Positions 1-8,334 of a DNA stretch of 64,000 nt are shown piece by piece (the stretch's first letter is position 1; each line of letters opens with the position of its first letter). The notes beneath the pieces were generated by a model. The model saw only the letters and a program-made list of their open reading frames with translations. It made no database searches and had not been told where the DNA came from. The position numbers and the translations under genes were made by a program. This DNA comes from Haloprofundus marisrubri (GTDB taxonomy: Archaea; Halobacteriota; Halobacteria; Halobacteriales; Haloferacaceae): positions 746,001-810,000 of the forward strand of contig NZ_LOPU01000018.1 in NCBI RefSeq assembly GCF_001469955.1. The letters are read 5' to 3'.

Positions 1-413
1 ACGAACTGCTGACGGTGCCGAACTCCCATCTGACCGACGGCGTCATCAAGAACCCCGTCGCCAAGGACAAACTCCGCCTGCAGGTCCCGTTCGGCATCGG
101 CTACGGCGACGACATCGAGAAAGCGACGGATATCATTCTCGAAGAAGCCGAGAAGCGCGGCGACATCCTCGCCGACCCCGAACCGTCGGTTCGCCTGACG
201 GAACTCGGCGACTCGGCGGTGGTTCTCAAGTCGCGCATCTGGATTTCGCAACCGAGTCGCGCCGACTTCGTGAAGACCCGCGGCGAGTACGTCACGAGCG
301 TGAAACAGCGGTTCGACGCTGAGGGAATCAACATCCCGTTCCCGAACCGCACCCTCACCGGTTCGCTCGACATCGAAGGACTGGACCGCGTGATGGCCAG
401 CGCCGACGACTGA
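1..413 (+). CDS. Mechanosensitive ion channel (MscS family), C-terminal part
   Basis: This is the 3' end of a gene that begins before the window; it is open from base 3 in frame 3. The visible residues begin with a VPNSHLTDGVIKN segment typical of the MscS middle beta domain, followed by the alpha/beta C-terminal domain with a GIGYGDDIEKA stretch and a conserved closing FPNRTL segment. MscS channels open under membrane tension and release osmolytes after hypo-osmotic shock. The pore helices are outside the window, so subfamily cannot be judged. A run of five T follows shortly after the stop. Confidence 0.85.
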   Translation, partial: ELLTVPNSHLTDGVIKNPVAKDKLRLQVPFGIGYGDDIEKATDIILEEAEKRGDILADPEPSVRLTELGDSAVVLKSRIWISQPSRADFVKTRGEYVTSVKQRFDAEGINIPFPNRTLTGSLDIEGLDRVMASADD

Positions 414-432
414 GTCGGCGTCTGCGGTCGAA

Positions 433-437
433 TTTTT
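433..437 (+). terminator. Oligo-T terminator after the MscS gene
   Basis: Five consecutive T (then CTT) lie about 20 nt after the MscS stop codon. Archaeal RNA polymerase commonly terminates at such T-runs without needing a hairpin. Inferred from position and composition only. Confidence 0.4.
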
Positions 438-614
438 CTTCTCATCGGCTGTCACAATCTTGAATGAGAGAGTTGATGCGTGCTTTTGTCTCGGTATCGT
501 CTACGGTGGTTCTGTTCCTATCGTTGGAGCGCTTGTCTCTGCTCAACCCCCTGGCGGCCAGAGTATTGAATGTGTAGTGCATAGAAACGAAGGGCACAAC
601 TCGGAGATTGACCA

Positions 615-797
615 ATGGACAAATCAGTCGGGGGGTTCTTAGTTGGATTGTTACTCATCGCTTCCCCGATTCTCTTATTGGGTACGTTCGAGAACGAGAT
701 GATTCGGTTGCTCTTGCTTTTCGTCAGTATCTGTGGGGGTTTCATCGCAGTCACTTATGGAGTCAAAATGGAACGAAAGTACGTATACAACAAGTAA
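615..797 (+). CDS. Small two-helix membrane protein
   Basis: This 60-residue protein is of unknown function. Residues about 5-24 (GGFLVGLLLIASPILLLG) and 31-50 (LLLLFVSICGGFIAVTYGV) are two strong hydrophobic helices separated by a short acidic loop (FENEM). The C-terminus is basic (MERKYVYNK) and probably cytoplasmic. GC is lower than in the neighbours and no homologous family is recognised. It stands alone between the MscS gene and the oppositely oriented acyl-CoA dehydrogenase. Coding status rests on the clean hydrophobic pattern, so confidence is moderate. Confidence 0.5.
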   Translation: MDKSVGGFLVGLLLIASPILLLGTFENEMIRLLLLFVSICGGFIAVTYGVKMERKYVYNK

Positions 798-836
798 CAG
801 AGCGAGTTGAAAACGAAGAAAAGAGAAGAGACCGCT

Positions 837-1979
837 TCAGTCCAGCAACTGCGCGGCGATAGTGTTCCGAAGGATTTCGCTCGTTCCCTCGTAGATTTCG
901 TTGAGTTTCGCGTCGCGGTAGTAGCGTTCGGCGGCGAAATCCTTCGTGTAGCCGTAGCCGCCGTGAATCTGGATACCCTCGTTTGCGACTTCGCGGCTGA
1001 TTTCGCTGGCGTACAGTTTGGCCTGTGCGGCCTCTTTGATGAAGTTCTCGCCGCGAATCTTCTTGTCCGCCGCTTGGTGCATCAGGAGTTTGGCGGCCTG
1101 AATCTTCGTGTCCATGTCGGCCAGTTTGTGCTGGATGGACTGGAAGCGCGCAATCTGCTGGTCGAACTGCTCGCGCTCTTGGGCGTACTGGAGCGCGTCG
1201 TCGCGGGCGGCACGGGCGATGCCGATAGAGCGCGCGGCGATGGTGATGCGGCCGCCGTTGAGCGTCTTCAGCGCGTGGACGAAGCCGTCGCCCTCCTCGC
1301 CGAGCAGGCGGTCTTCGGGGATGCGCATGTCGTCGAAGCGGAGTTCCGCGGTCGGACAGCCCTTGTCGCCGAGTTTGTGCTCGGTGCCCTCGACGACGAA
1401 TCCGTCGTCCTCCTCGGGACGGACGATGAAGGAGCTAATTCCTTTGTTGCCCGCGTCGGGGTCCGTTTTCGCAAACAGAGTCACCGTGTCGGCGACCGAG
1501 CCGTTCGAAATCCAGAGCTTGCCGCCGTTGACGACGTACTCGTCGCCATCTTTCTCTGCCGTCGTCGTCATCGAGGGCACGTCGCTGCCCGCGCCCGCCT
1601 CCGAGAGCGCGAACGCGCCGATATCCTCGCCGGTGTTCACCGGCGTGAGGTACTCCTGTTTCTGTTCTTCGTCGCCGAAGGCGTACACCATGTTGCCCGC
1701 GAGGCTGATGTGGGCGGCGACGACAGTCCCAAGGCCGCCGCTGCCGCGCGAAATCTCTTCGAGGCCGATAGCGTAGGAGTGGTAGTCGAGACCCGCACCG
1801 CCGTACTCCTCGGGGAACGGCATCCCCATCAGGCCGAGTTCGGCCATCTCGGAGACGAGGTCGGCGGGGAACTCGTCGTTCTCGTCGATATCGGCGGCGA
1901 CCGGCCGAATCTCCTCGTCGACGAACTCCGCGACCATATCCCGAATCTGCTTCTGCTCCGCGGAGAGCTGAAAGTCCAT
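837..1979 (-). CDS. Acyl-CoA dehydrogenase
   Basis: A 380-residue FAD-dependent acyl-CoA dehydrogenase of full family length. It would form the trans-2 double bond of acyl-CoA in fatty-acid or branched-chain amino-acid catabolism, passing electrons to ETF. The signature FALSEAGAGSD lies at residues 123-133. The C-terminal YEGTSEIL contains the likely catalytic base Glu364. The QIHGGYGY segment before it is the usual CoA/FAD contact region. The start is set at MDFQLSAEQ, where family homology begins; five extra codons upstream (MKDRC) look non-coding. There is no acyl-CoA ligase or ETF gene next to it, so the substrate is not predictable. Confidence 0.93.
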   Translation of the reverse strand: MDFQLSAEQKQIRDMVAEFVDEEIRPVAADIDENDEFPADLVSEMAELGLMGMPFPEEYGGAGLDYHSYAIGLEEISRGSGGLGTVVAAHISLAGNMVYAFGDEEQKQEYLTPVNTGEDIGAFALSEAGAGSDVPSMTTTAEKDGDEYVVNGGKLWISNGSVADTVTLFAKTDPDAGNKGISSFIVRPEEDDGFVVEGTEHKLGDKGCPTAELRFDDMRIPEDRLLGEEGDGFVHALKTLNGGRITIAARSIGIARAARDDALQYAQEREQFDQQIARFQSIQHKLADMDTKIQAAKLLMHQAADKKIRGENFIKEAAQAKLYASEISREVANEGIQIHGGYGYTKDFAAERYYRDAKLNEIYEGTSEILRNTIAAQLLD

Positions 1980-2060
1980 GCATCGGTCTTTCACCGTCGT
2001 CCGTTTAGGTTTTCCGGGTGCTGGGCGTCAGCTGTTCACATTCGACGGAAGCGCCACGAG

Positions 2061-2069
2061 GCTTTTTAT
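2061..2069 (+). promoter_or_regulatory. TATA box of the squalene/phytoene synthase gene
   Basis: GCTTTTTATG lies about 30-38 nt upstream of the start at 2099, the spacing of a leaderless haloarchaeal promoter. The upstream bases are GC-rich, as expected for a BRE region. Confidence 0.5.
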
Positions 2070-2098
2070 GTCTCCTTCCGTAAGCACGGATACTTCGG

Positions 2099-3175
2099 AT
2101 GCCTGAAGACGCAGATGCCCGCCCGCCCGGGAACGACGCAGACTTGCAGTGGTGTCACGACGCCGTCCAAGGCGTCTCGCGGACGTTCGCACTCACCGTG
2201 CGCGTCCTCGACGAGCCGATGTCATCGTACATCTGTCTCGGCTACCTGGTCTGCCGTATCGCCGATACCGTCGAAGACGCCGAGCACATCCCCGCCGACG
2301 AGCAAGCCCGCTTGCTCCGTCTGTACGACGCGGCGCTCGACCCGGACGACGAGACGAGTATCGAACAGTTCACCGAGGCAGTCGACCCGTGGCTGCCCGC
2401 CCCCGAGGCGCGAAACGACGACTGGGAAGTCGTCGCCGAGTCGCCACGCGTGTTCCGCACGTTCGAGGCCCTCCCCGAGGACGTGCGCGAGGCCGTGACG
2501 CCGCCAGCGCGCGAACTCGTCCAAGGGATGGTGATGTTCGTCGAACGCTACGCCGACACCGACGGCCTCCGCATCCAGTCGCGCGAGGAACTCGAAGAGT
2601 ACTGCTACTACGCGGCCGGAACGGTCGGCAACCTCATCACGAACCTCGTCACCCGCGGCGACATCGACTCCGAGCGTCGCAAGCGCCTCTACAACACGGC
2701 CGAAGAGTTCGGCTTGCTTCTCCAACTGGTCAACATCTCCAAAGACGTCTACGACGATTACACCGAAGAGAACAACGTCTATCTCCCCGCCGAGTGGCTC
2801 GAAGACGAGGGCGTCCCCCAAGACGGCGTCGTCGACCCCGCGAACAAAGCGGGCGCGACGAACGTCGTCCGCCGGACGGCGTCGCACGCGCGGACGTTCC
2901 TCGACGACGCCCAGACGTACCTCGAAACGGTGCCGACCACCGACGGCAACACGCTCGCGGCGTGGGCGATTCCGTTTCTCCTCGCCGTCGGGACGCTCCG
3001 GGAACTGTCGGCGAACCCCGAGGACGCGCTCACCGGCCACGGCGTCAAGGTGTCCAGACAGGAAGTGTTCGCCGTCGTCGGCGCGATGACCGGCGGCGGA
3101 CGCCAGTCGCTCGCAGAACTCCGCGAGGCGATCTCGCGTGCGCCGTACCACCGCGTCGCCCAACAGGCAGACTGA
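2099..3175 (+). CDS. Squalene/phytoene synthase family protein (probably squalene synthase)
   Basis: A 358-residue head-to-head prenyl synthase. The first Asp-rich motif is RIADTVED at residues 53-60. The second is NISKDVYDDY near 210-220, followed by VYLPAEW. YCYYAAGTVG sits between them, and the family can make squalene from farnesyl-PP or phytoene from geranylgeranyl-PP. Haloarchaea normally carry one gene for each. Location beside phosphomevalonate decarboxylase and absence of carotenoid genes nearby favour squalene synthase, but the motifs alone do not decide. It is preceded by a good TATA box, and transcription is probably leaderless. Confidence 0.85.
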   Translation: MPEDADARPPGNDADLQWCHDAVQGVSRTFALTVRVLDEPMSSYICLGYLVCRIADTVEDAEHIPADEQARLLRLYDAALDPDDETSIEQFTEAVDPWLPAPEARNDDWEVVAESPRVFRTFEALPEDVREAVTPPARELVQGMVMFVERYADTDGLRIQSREELEEYCYYAAGTVGNLITNLVTRGDIDSERRKRLYNTAEEFGLLLQLVNISKDVYDDYTEENNVYLPAEWLEDEGVPQDGVVDPANKAGATNVVRRTASHARTFLDDAQTYLETVPTTDGNTLAAWAIPFLLAVGTLRELSANPEDALTGHGVKVSRQEVFAVVGAMTGGGRQSLAELREAISRAPYHRVAQQAD

Positions 3176-3327
3176 CGCCACGACTGCAGTCTCTTCTCGT
3201 TCTCCTGCGGCCACCATCCGAAGACGGGGCGTATCGGCACGTCGCTAGTGCTTCCGACATCCACCGCACCCTCACCGAGGTTCACCGCACTCTCACTGAC
3301 GCTCCCGAACCCCACGGGCTTCCGGGA

Positions 3328-3335
3328 CGTTTAAC
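3328..3335 (+). promoter_or_regulatory. TATA box of phosphomevalonate decarboxylase
   Basis: CGTTTAAC lies 25-32 nt before the ATG at 3360, which gives a leaderless transcript. The decarboxylase therefore seems to have its own promoter although it lies downstream of, and in the same direction as, the squalene/phytoene synthase gene. Confidence 0.55.
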
Positions 3336-3359
3336 CCGGAGTCGCGCGCCCGTCTTGGC

Positions 3360-4331
3360 ATGAAAGCCACCGCGCGAGCACACCCGATTCAGGGACTCGT
3401 CAAGTACCACGGGATGCGTGACCCGGAACTTCGACTGCCGTACCACGACAGCATCAGCGTCTGCACCGCACCGTCGAACACGACGACCACCGTCGAGTTC
3501 GACCCCGACGCCGACGAAGACGTGTTCCTCATCGACGGTGAGGAAGTCGACGGCCGCGGTGCCGAGCGCATTCAGGCCGTCGTCGACCACGTTCGCGACC
3601 TCGCCGATATCGACCACGCGGTCCGCTTCGAGAGCGAGAACAACTTCCCCTCGAACGTCGGCTTCGGCTCTTCGTCGTCTGGCTTCGCCGCCGCCGCGAT
3701 GGCGCTGTCGGAGGCCGCGGGACTGGACCTGACGCGCCCCGAAATCTCGACTATCGCCCGCCGTGGTTCCTCGTCGGCCGCCCGCGCCGTCACGGGTGCG
3801 TTCTCGCAACTGTACACGGGGCTGAACGACGACGACTGTCTCTCCCGGCGCATCGAGACGGACCTCGAAGACGACTTGCGCATCGTCGCCGGTCTCGTCC
3901 CCGCCTACAAGGAGACCGAACAGGCCCACGAGGAAGCCGCCGAGAGCCACATGTTCCAAGCGCGGATGGCGCACATCCACGGCCAAATCGCGGAGATGCG
4001 CGACGCGCTTCGAGACGCTGACTTCGACCGGACCTTCGAACTCGCCGAGCACGACTCGCTGTCGCTGACGGCGACGACGATGACCGGCCCCTCGGGGTGG
4101 GTGTACTGGCAACCCGAGACCATCGCCATCTTCAACGCCGTCCGCGAACTCCGAGACGAGGGCGTCCCAGTTTACTTCTCGACGGACACGGGCGCGAGCG
4201 TCTACGTCAACACCACCGAGGAACACGTCGACAAAGTCGAGCAGGCCGTCGCCGACTGCGGCGTCGAGACGATGGTGTGGGAAGTCGGCGGTCCCGCCCA
4301 GATTCTGCCGGAAGCGGACGCGCTGTTCTAA
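3360..4331 (+). CDS. mvaD: Phosphomevalonate decarboxylase
   Basis: A 323-residue GHMP-fold decarboxylase. The N-terminal LVKYHGM segment, the phosphate-binding NFPSNVGFGSSSSGFAAAA loop and the FSTDTGASVYV segment with the catalytic Asp are all present. In haloarchaea this family acts on mevalonate 5-phosphate, yielding isopentenyl phosphate, which isopentenyl phosphate kinase then converts to IPP. That substrate assignment is known from the family and cannot be read from the motif alone. It lies 184 nt after the prenyl synthase gene, so precursor supply and precursor use are neighbours. Confidence 0.93.
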   Translation: MKATARAHPIQGLVKYHGMRDPELRLPYHDSISVCTAPSNTTTTVEFDPDADEDVFLIDGEEVDGRGAERIQAVVDHVRDLADIDHAVRFESENNFPSNVGFGSSSSGFAAAAMALSEAAGLDLTRPEISTIARRGSSSAARAVTGAFSQLYTGLNDDDCLSRRIETDLEDDLRIVAGLVPAYKETEQAHEEAAESHMFQARMAHIHGQIAEMRDALRDADFDRTFELAEHDSLSLTATTMTGPSGWVYWQPETIAIFNAVRELRDEGVPVYFSTDTGASVYVNTTEEHVDKVEQAVADCGVETMVWEVGGPAQILPEADALF

Positions 4332-4564
4332 GCACGCTCGTTGCGCGCCGCGACTTTCGACTACGGTCGCATACGACAGTCAGACGTGGCGACCGGACGA
4401 GCTGACAGACAGTCGTTAGATTCGTGTGGCGACCTGCTAACCGTACGGAGCAGTTCGAGTGACAGCATCGGAAACTGTGAAGCGTGCTAGCAGAGTACAC
4501 GTAGGTGGATTCCGACGGGCCGTCGACAGGACCCCCGGCCTGTCTCAGGAATCCGGGAACGAAC

Positions 4565-4969
4565 ATGGTGTCAGACCAGACACGAGCGGAGATAGAAGAG
4601 TATCTCGGGCAGGTACCGAGTTGGCTCGACGCGCTCTCGGAACCCGCCGCCGACCACAGTTGGGGCGTCGTCCGCGACCTCGAATTCGGGGAGACGGAGT
4701 TGGCGGGTCGGGAGAAAGCGCTCGTCGCACTCGGTGCCGCCGCGGCGATGAACTGTCCGTACTGCATTCACTTCCACTCCGAAGAGGCGCGACTGGAGGG
4801 AGTCGACGACGTGGGCCGAAACGAAGCCGTCAACGTCGCCGCCGACGTTCGGTACTTCTCGACTATCCTCCACGGCGCGGAGGTCGAAGTCGACGATTTC
4901 AGGCGCGAAACTGCCGAAATCGTCGGGTACATCGAACAACAGGGAGCGGAAGCGGCCGGAGCAGACTGA
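4565..4969 (+). CDS. AhpD-like carboxymuconolactone decarboxylase-domain protein
   Basis: A 134-residue all-helical protein. The CxxCxxxH redox motif NCPYCIHFH has Cys64, Cys67 and His71, as in AhpD-like peroxidases; true carboxymuconolactone decarboxylases lack it. A peroxide- or thiol-redox role is therefore likely, with thioredoxin-type partners. The start is placed at MVSDQTRAEI, where the acidic, haloarchaeal-looking sequence begins. The 20 codons upstream (MDSDGPSTG...) are Pro/Gly-rich and look like non-coding leader. A T-run follows the stop. Confidence 0.82.
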   Translation: MVSDQTRAEIEEYLGQVPSWLDALSEPAADHSWGVVRDLEFGETELAGREKALVALGAAAAMNCPYCIHFHSEEARLEGVDDVGRNEAVNVAADVRYFSTILHGAEVEVDDFRRETAEIVGYIEQQGAEAAGAD

Positions 4970-4987
4970 GCTACTCACACGACGCAC

Positions 4988-4994
4988 TTTTTTT
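4988..4994 (+). terminator. Oligo-T terminator after the AhpD-like gene
   Basis: Seven consecutive T lie 19 nt beyond the AhpD-like stop codon, in GC-rich surroundings. This is a strong archaeal-type T-tract terminator. Confidence 0.55.
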
Positions 4995-5137
4995 ACGAAT
5001 CACGCGGTGTAGCCGAGGTAGCGAAAGAACGAGGCGGAGACAGTCGAGATGCGAGAGGTTGCCGGTGACGACGGAGGCAGTCGGCGGCGAGTGGAGTGCG
5101 GGGAGGGCGATGGTAGACGTGTCGTTGAGGGCGGCGC

Positions 5138-5272
5138 TCAGACGAACCGCTCGCGGGGGAGCGTCAGTCGTCCGGGTCTGAACCGGTGGGTGCATTTCGG
5201 ACACTGGACGTCGGCTTGAACGTGCTCGGGGACTTCGAAGCGGTTCTTGCACTCCGCACATCGAACAATCAT
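5138..5272 (-). CDS. Very small zinc-ribbon protein (44 aa)
   Basis: The 44-residue protein begins MIVRCAECKNRFEVPEHVQA. Two CxxC knuckles, CAEC (residues 5-8) and CPKC (24-27), are spaced like a treble-clef/zinc ribbon, and a basic TLPRERFV tail follows. The 135-nt frame is fully open, the start is ATG, and codon use is typical of the genome. Small zinc-finger proteins of this size are common in haloarchaea and mostly uncharacterised; roles in transcription or translation control are guesses. It faces the AhpD-like gene tail to tail. Confidence 0.72.
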   Translation of the reverse strand: MIVRCAECKNRFEVPEHVQADVQCPKCTHRFRPGRLTLPRERFV

Positions 5273-5468
5273 TGTCTCTTGCTACCGTGACGAACGGGAA
5301 ATAACAGTTGGCCGAAAAACACGACAGTCACTTCTCCCTGTAGATATTGGCGGAACCGAAAGTCGAAGTCTCGTCGGTACGCGGCGGGCAGCGAGCAGTT
5401 CGAATCACCCGCGACGACGGTCACGAGTGGCCCACATCCTCTTTGCTTCGTGGTTCTAACCTCGGGGT

Positions 5469-6608
5469 ATGAAAGTGGCCGTACTGGGTGCAGGGTACGC
5501 AGGTCTCGTCCTCGCGCAGCGTCTCGAACGTCGCCTTCCCGCCGCCGTCGACATCGTCGTCGTCGACGAGTCGCCGACACATCTGGTCCAACACGAAGTC
5601 CACCGCGTGATTCGGCGTCCGACCGTCGCCGAAGCTATCACCCTCCCGCTACATGACGCTCTCGACCGAGCAGAAATCGTCACCGAGCGTGTCGAACACG
5701 TCGACCCCGAAGCGGGCCTCGTTGAACTCGGCGACGGAACCGAGTTGGAGTACGACTTCGGCGCTGTCTGTCTCGGCGCGGAGACGAACTTCTACGACCT
5801 CCCGGGGGTCGAAGAACACTCGCTTCCGCTGAAACGCGTCCACCACGCCGAAGCGATTCGCGCACAGTTCCTCGACGTCTGCGAGTCCGGCGGCACCGCC
5901 GTCGTCGGCGGCGCGGGGCTGTCTGGCGTCCAGACGGCGGGCGAACTCGCCGCCCTCGCCGACGAACGCGACGCGTCCGACCGCGTCGACATCGTCCTCC
6001 TCGAACAGTTCGACAGCGTCGCGCCGAACTTCCCCGAAAACTTCCAGCAGGCGGTTCGTGAAGAACTGGAGACCCGCGACGTAGAGATTCGAACGGACAC
6101 GCCGGTCCAGCGTGCGAGCGCCGACAGTATCGAACTCGACGACGAGGAACTGCCGTACGACCTCTTCGTCTGGACCGGCGGGATTCGAGGTTCCGACGCG
6201 ATGGCTGGCGACCGCCCCATCGTCCGCAACGACCTCCGTCTCACCGAGAAAACGTTCGTCGTCGGCGACGCCGCCCGCGCCGTCGACGCCGACGGCGAAG
6301 CCGTTCCCGCCAGCGCGTCCGCGGCGATTCGTGAGGCTGGAACCGTCGCCGGGAACCTCGAACGCCTCGTCGAACACGAACTCGACGGCGACGGCACCGA
6401 CTTCGCACCGCGACTGAAGCCGTACCGCTTCGAGGTGCCGGGATGGATAGTCTCCGTCGGCGACGGGGCGGTGGCGCAGGTCGGGCCGAAAGTCGTCACC
6501 GGCCCGGCCGCGAAGGCGATGAAGACGAGTGTCGGCGCGGGCTATCTCGGGTCGGTGAAAGCAATCGAGAAGGCAGCAGAGCTGGTCGAAGAGGAACTCG
6601 ACGCGTAG
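5469..6608 (+). CDS. NAD(P)/FAD-dependent oxidoreductase, NDH-2-like
   Basis: A 379-residue two-dinucleotide-domain flavoprotein. The FAD-binding GxGxxG is VLGAGYAG at residues 5-12. The NADH-binding GxGxxG-type motif is VVGGAGLSGVQTAGE near 144-158. The FVVGDAAR motif near the C-terminus is typical of type II NADH dehydrogenases. Such enzymes oxidise NADH without pumping protons and pass electrons to quinone at the membrane. The C-terminal helix (KAIEKAAELVEEEL) may be the peripheral membrane-anchor region. The closest alternative is another pyridine-nucleotide-disulfide-type oxidoreductase with a different acceptor. Confidence 0.85.
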   Translation: MKVAVLGAGYAGLVLAQRLERRLPAAVDIVVVDESPTHLVQHEVHRVIRRPTVAEAITLPLHDALDRAEIVTERVEHVDPEAGLVELGDGTELEYDFGAVCLGAETNFYDLPGVEEHSLPLKRVHHAEAIRAQFLDVCESGGTAVVGGAGLSGVQTAGELAALADERDASDRVDIVLLEQFDSVAPNFPENFQQAVREELETRDVEIRTDTPVQRASADSIELDDEELPYDLFVWTGGIRGSDAMAGDRPIVRNDLRLTEKTFVVGDAARAVDADGEAVPASASAAIREAGTVAGNLERLVEHELDGDGTDFAPRLKPYRFEVPGWIVSVGDGAVAQVGPKVVTGPAAKAMKTSVGAGYLGSVKAIEKAAELVEEELDA

Positions 6609-6770
6609 CACGGTCGGACTCGACCGACGCCGAACGTTCATATACCGGACCGAAGCCAGTTCGACGAGTGACGTGAAAGCCGACCGTTGGCGGTCAGCGA
6701 CAGTGCGGCCACCCGCCGACGGAGCGTCGACCCGACCGGCCGCCTGTTCGCTACGTTGGAGAGCGCCGAG

Positions 6771-7595
6771 CTACGACTTCGCCGCTTCGACCAGTTCTCG
6801 AACCCGACGCTCGTCCACCGGGTTCGTCGTCACTTCGTCCTCTTTGAGCGCCGTTCCGACGATGGCTCCGTCGGCGACGTCGAGTAACTCCGAGACGCTC
6901 TCGACGGTCGTTCCACTGCCGACGACGACGGGTGCATCAGAGCCGAGTTCGTCGCGGTGAGCGACGACCTCACGGAGTCCGTCGCGGTCGACCGCTTCTC
7001 CGGTCCCGACGCCGGAGACGACGACGCCGTCGGCGAGCCCTCGCTCCAGCGTCTCCGCGACGACTTCGCCAGTCTCGCGTGGCGTCACTGGAGCGGAGTG
7101 TTTCACGTCGATGTCGGCGAGCACTGCGACGTCGGCGTCGAGTCGGTCTCGGAGACGCATCGTCTCGTGTGCTCGCCCGGAGACGACACCTTGGTCTGTC
7201 ACCCGCGCGCCGGTGTGGACGTTCACACGAACGAACGACGCACCGGTCGCCGCTGCGACCGAGAGCGCCGCCTCGGCGTCGTTTCGGAGGACGTTGACGC
7301 CGACCGGAACCGACACCGACTCGCACACTGCGCTGACGAGCGTCGTCATCGACGCGACGGTGTGTTTCGGCACGTCGTCGGGGTAGAACGGAGCGTCGCC
7401 GAAGTTCTCCACCATCAGGGCGTCGACGCCGCCGGATTCGAGCGCCCTCGCGTCGGCTACCGCACGCGCCCGCAGTTCGTCTCGGTCGCCATCGAACGCC
7501 GGTGCGCCGGGCAGCGCTGGGAGATGGACCATGCCGACTATCGGCGCGTCGAGTGCGAGAAAGTCGTTCACACGCGTCGCTCGGAGGGCAGTCAC
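6771..7595 (-). CDS. BtpA/SgcQ-family TIM-barrel protein
   Basis: A 274-residue protein with the family landmarks GMVHLPALPGAP near the N-terminus, a VDALMVENFGDAPF strand-loop and the VADGAIVGTALKED phosphate-binding end of the barrel. In cyanobacteria BtpA affects photosystem I accumulation. Archaeal members have no settled role and may act on nucleosides or sugars. It is divergently arranged with the HD-domain gene (75 nt apart), so the two may share an intergenic promoter region. Function beyond the family name is not claimed. Confidence 0.82.
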   Translation of the reverse strand: MTALRATRVNDFLALDAPIVGMVHLPALPGAPAFDGDRDELRARAVADARALESGGVDALMVENFGDAPFYPDDVPKHTVASMTTLVSAVCESVSVPVGVNVLRNDAEAALSVAAATGASFVRVNVHTGARVTDQGVVSGRAHETMRLRDRLDADVAVLADIDVKHSAPVTPRETGEVVAETLERGLADGVVVSGVGTGEAVDRDGLREVVAHRDELGSDAPVVVGSGTTVESVSELLDVADGAIVGTALKEDEVTTNPVDERRVRELVEAAKS

Positions 7596-7669
7596 AAAGA
7601 AACGGCGAGTTCGAGTCGCGTCACTCCGAACCGACGCGTATAATCCGTGCTTCGAGAGAACACTGGTCG

Positions 7670-8284
7670 ATGGCCGAGACGATTCGGTACGACGAGAACG
7701 CGTTCACCGCGGTCTGCAAGCGACTGCCCGAAGTCGCGCGCATCGGGGACCAAGAGCTGATGCGTGCGACCGCCGTCGCGTTCTTCGAAGGGCACGAAGA
7801 CTACTTCTGGACCGCGCCCGCGGCGTCGAGTTACGCGCATCACAACCTCTACTGCTGTGGCGAACGCGGCCTGTGGATACACACGAAGATGGTGTTCGCC
7901 GCCTACGAGCGTCTCGTCGACTCGTACGTCGAACAAGGGATTCTTACCGAAAGGGAAGCGAACCTCGGCCGCGCGGCGTGCCTCCTCCACGACGTGAAGA
8001 AGTACGGCGAATCGTACGAAGAAGGCGACCACGCCGCCCGCGACCACGACGTGCAGGCGGCCGACTGGCTTCGTTCGGAGACGGAGTTGGATTCGCGCGT
8101 CGCCGACGCCGTCGAACGACATATGGGACCGTGGTACGACGGTCCCGAACCGGAGACGCCGCTGCAGCAACTCGTTCACCTCGCGGATATGACTGCGTCG
8201 ACGAAGAACGCCACTGTCGGCGTGTTCCAACCGCACGAGAAGATTCGCTCGCTGTATCCGTCGATTCCGGAAGCGACGCTCTGA
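7670..8284 (+). CDS. HD-domain metal-dependent phosphohydrolase
   Basis: A 204-residue protein with an HD signature: His57/His58 and His71 in the first half, the HD pair in LLHDVKKYG (107-108), and ARDHDVQAADWL around residues 123-133. HD proteins hydrolyse nucleotides or other phosphoesters with a divalent metal. The start at MAETIRYDEN is chosen because the upstream in-frame stretch is Arg/Ser-rich and is the shadow of the divergent BtpA gene. It is followed tail to tail by kynureninase. The substrate is unknown. Confidence 0.82.
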   Translation: MAETIRYDENAFTAVCKRLPEVARIGDQELMRATAVAFFEGHEDYFWTAPAASSYAHHNLYCCGERGLWIHTKMVFAAYERLVDSYVEQGILTEREANLGRAACLLHDVKKYGESYEEGDHAARDHDVQAADWLRSETELDSRVADAVERHMGPWYDGPEPETPLQQLVHLADMTASTKNATVGVFQPHEKIRSLYPSIPEATL

Positions 8285-8334
8285 CTTTGGGTCGCTCCAG
8301 CGTTACCGACAACGGTCGTTCTCGTCTCGTCGAA

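Noticed and set aside
460-642. 60-codon plus-strand frame (MNERVDACFCLG...)
   Set aside because: Overlaps the small membrane protein start, has low-complexity Gly/Ser ends and no coherent structure; likely chance in a lower-GC gap.
4459-5181. 240-residue Arg-rich frame overlapping the AhpD-like gene
   Set aside because: Alternative-frame shadow with haloarchaea-atypical Arg content.
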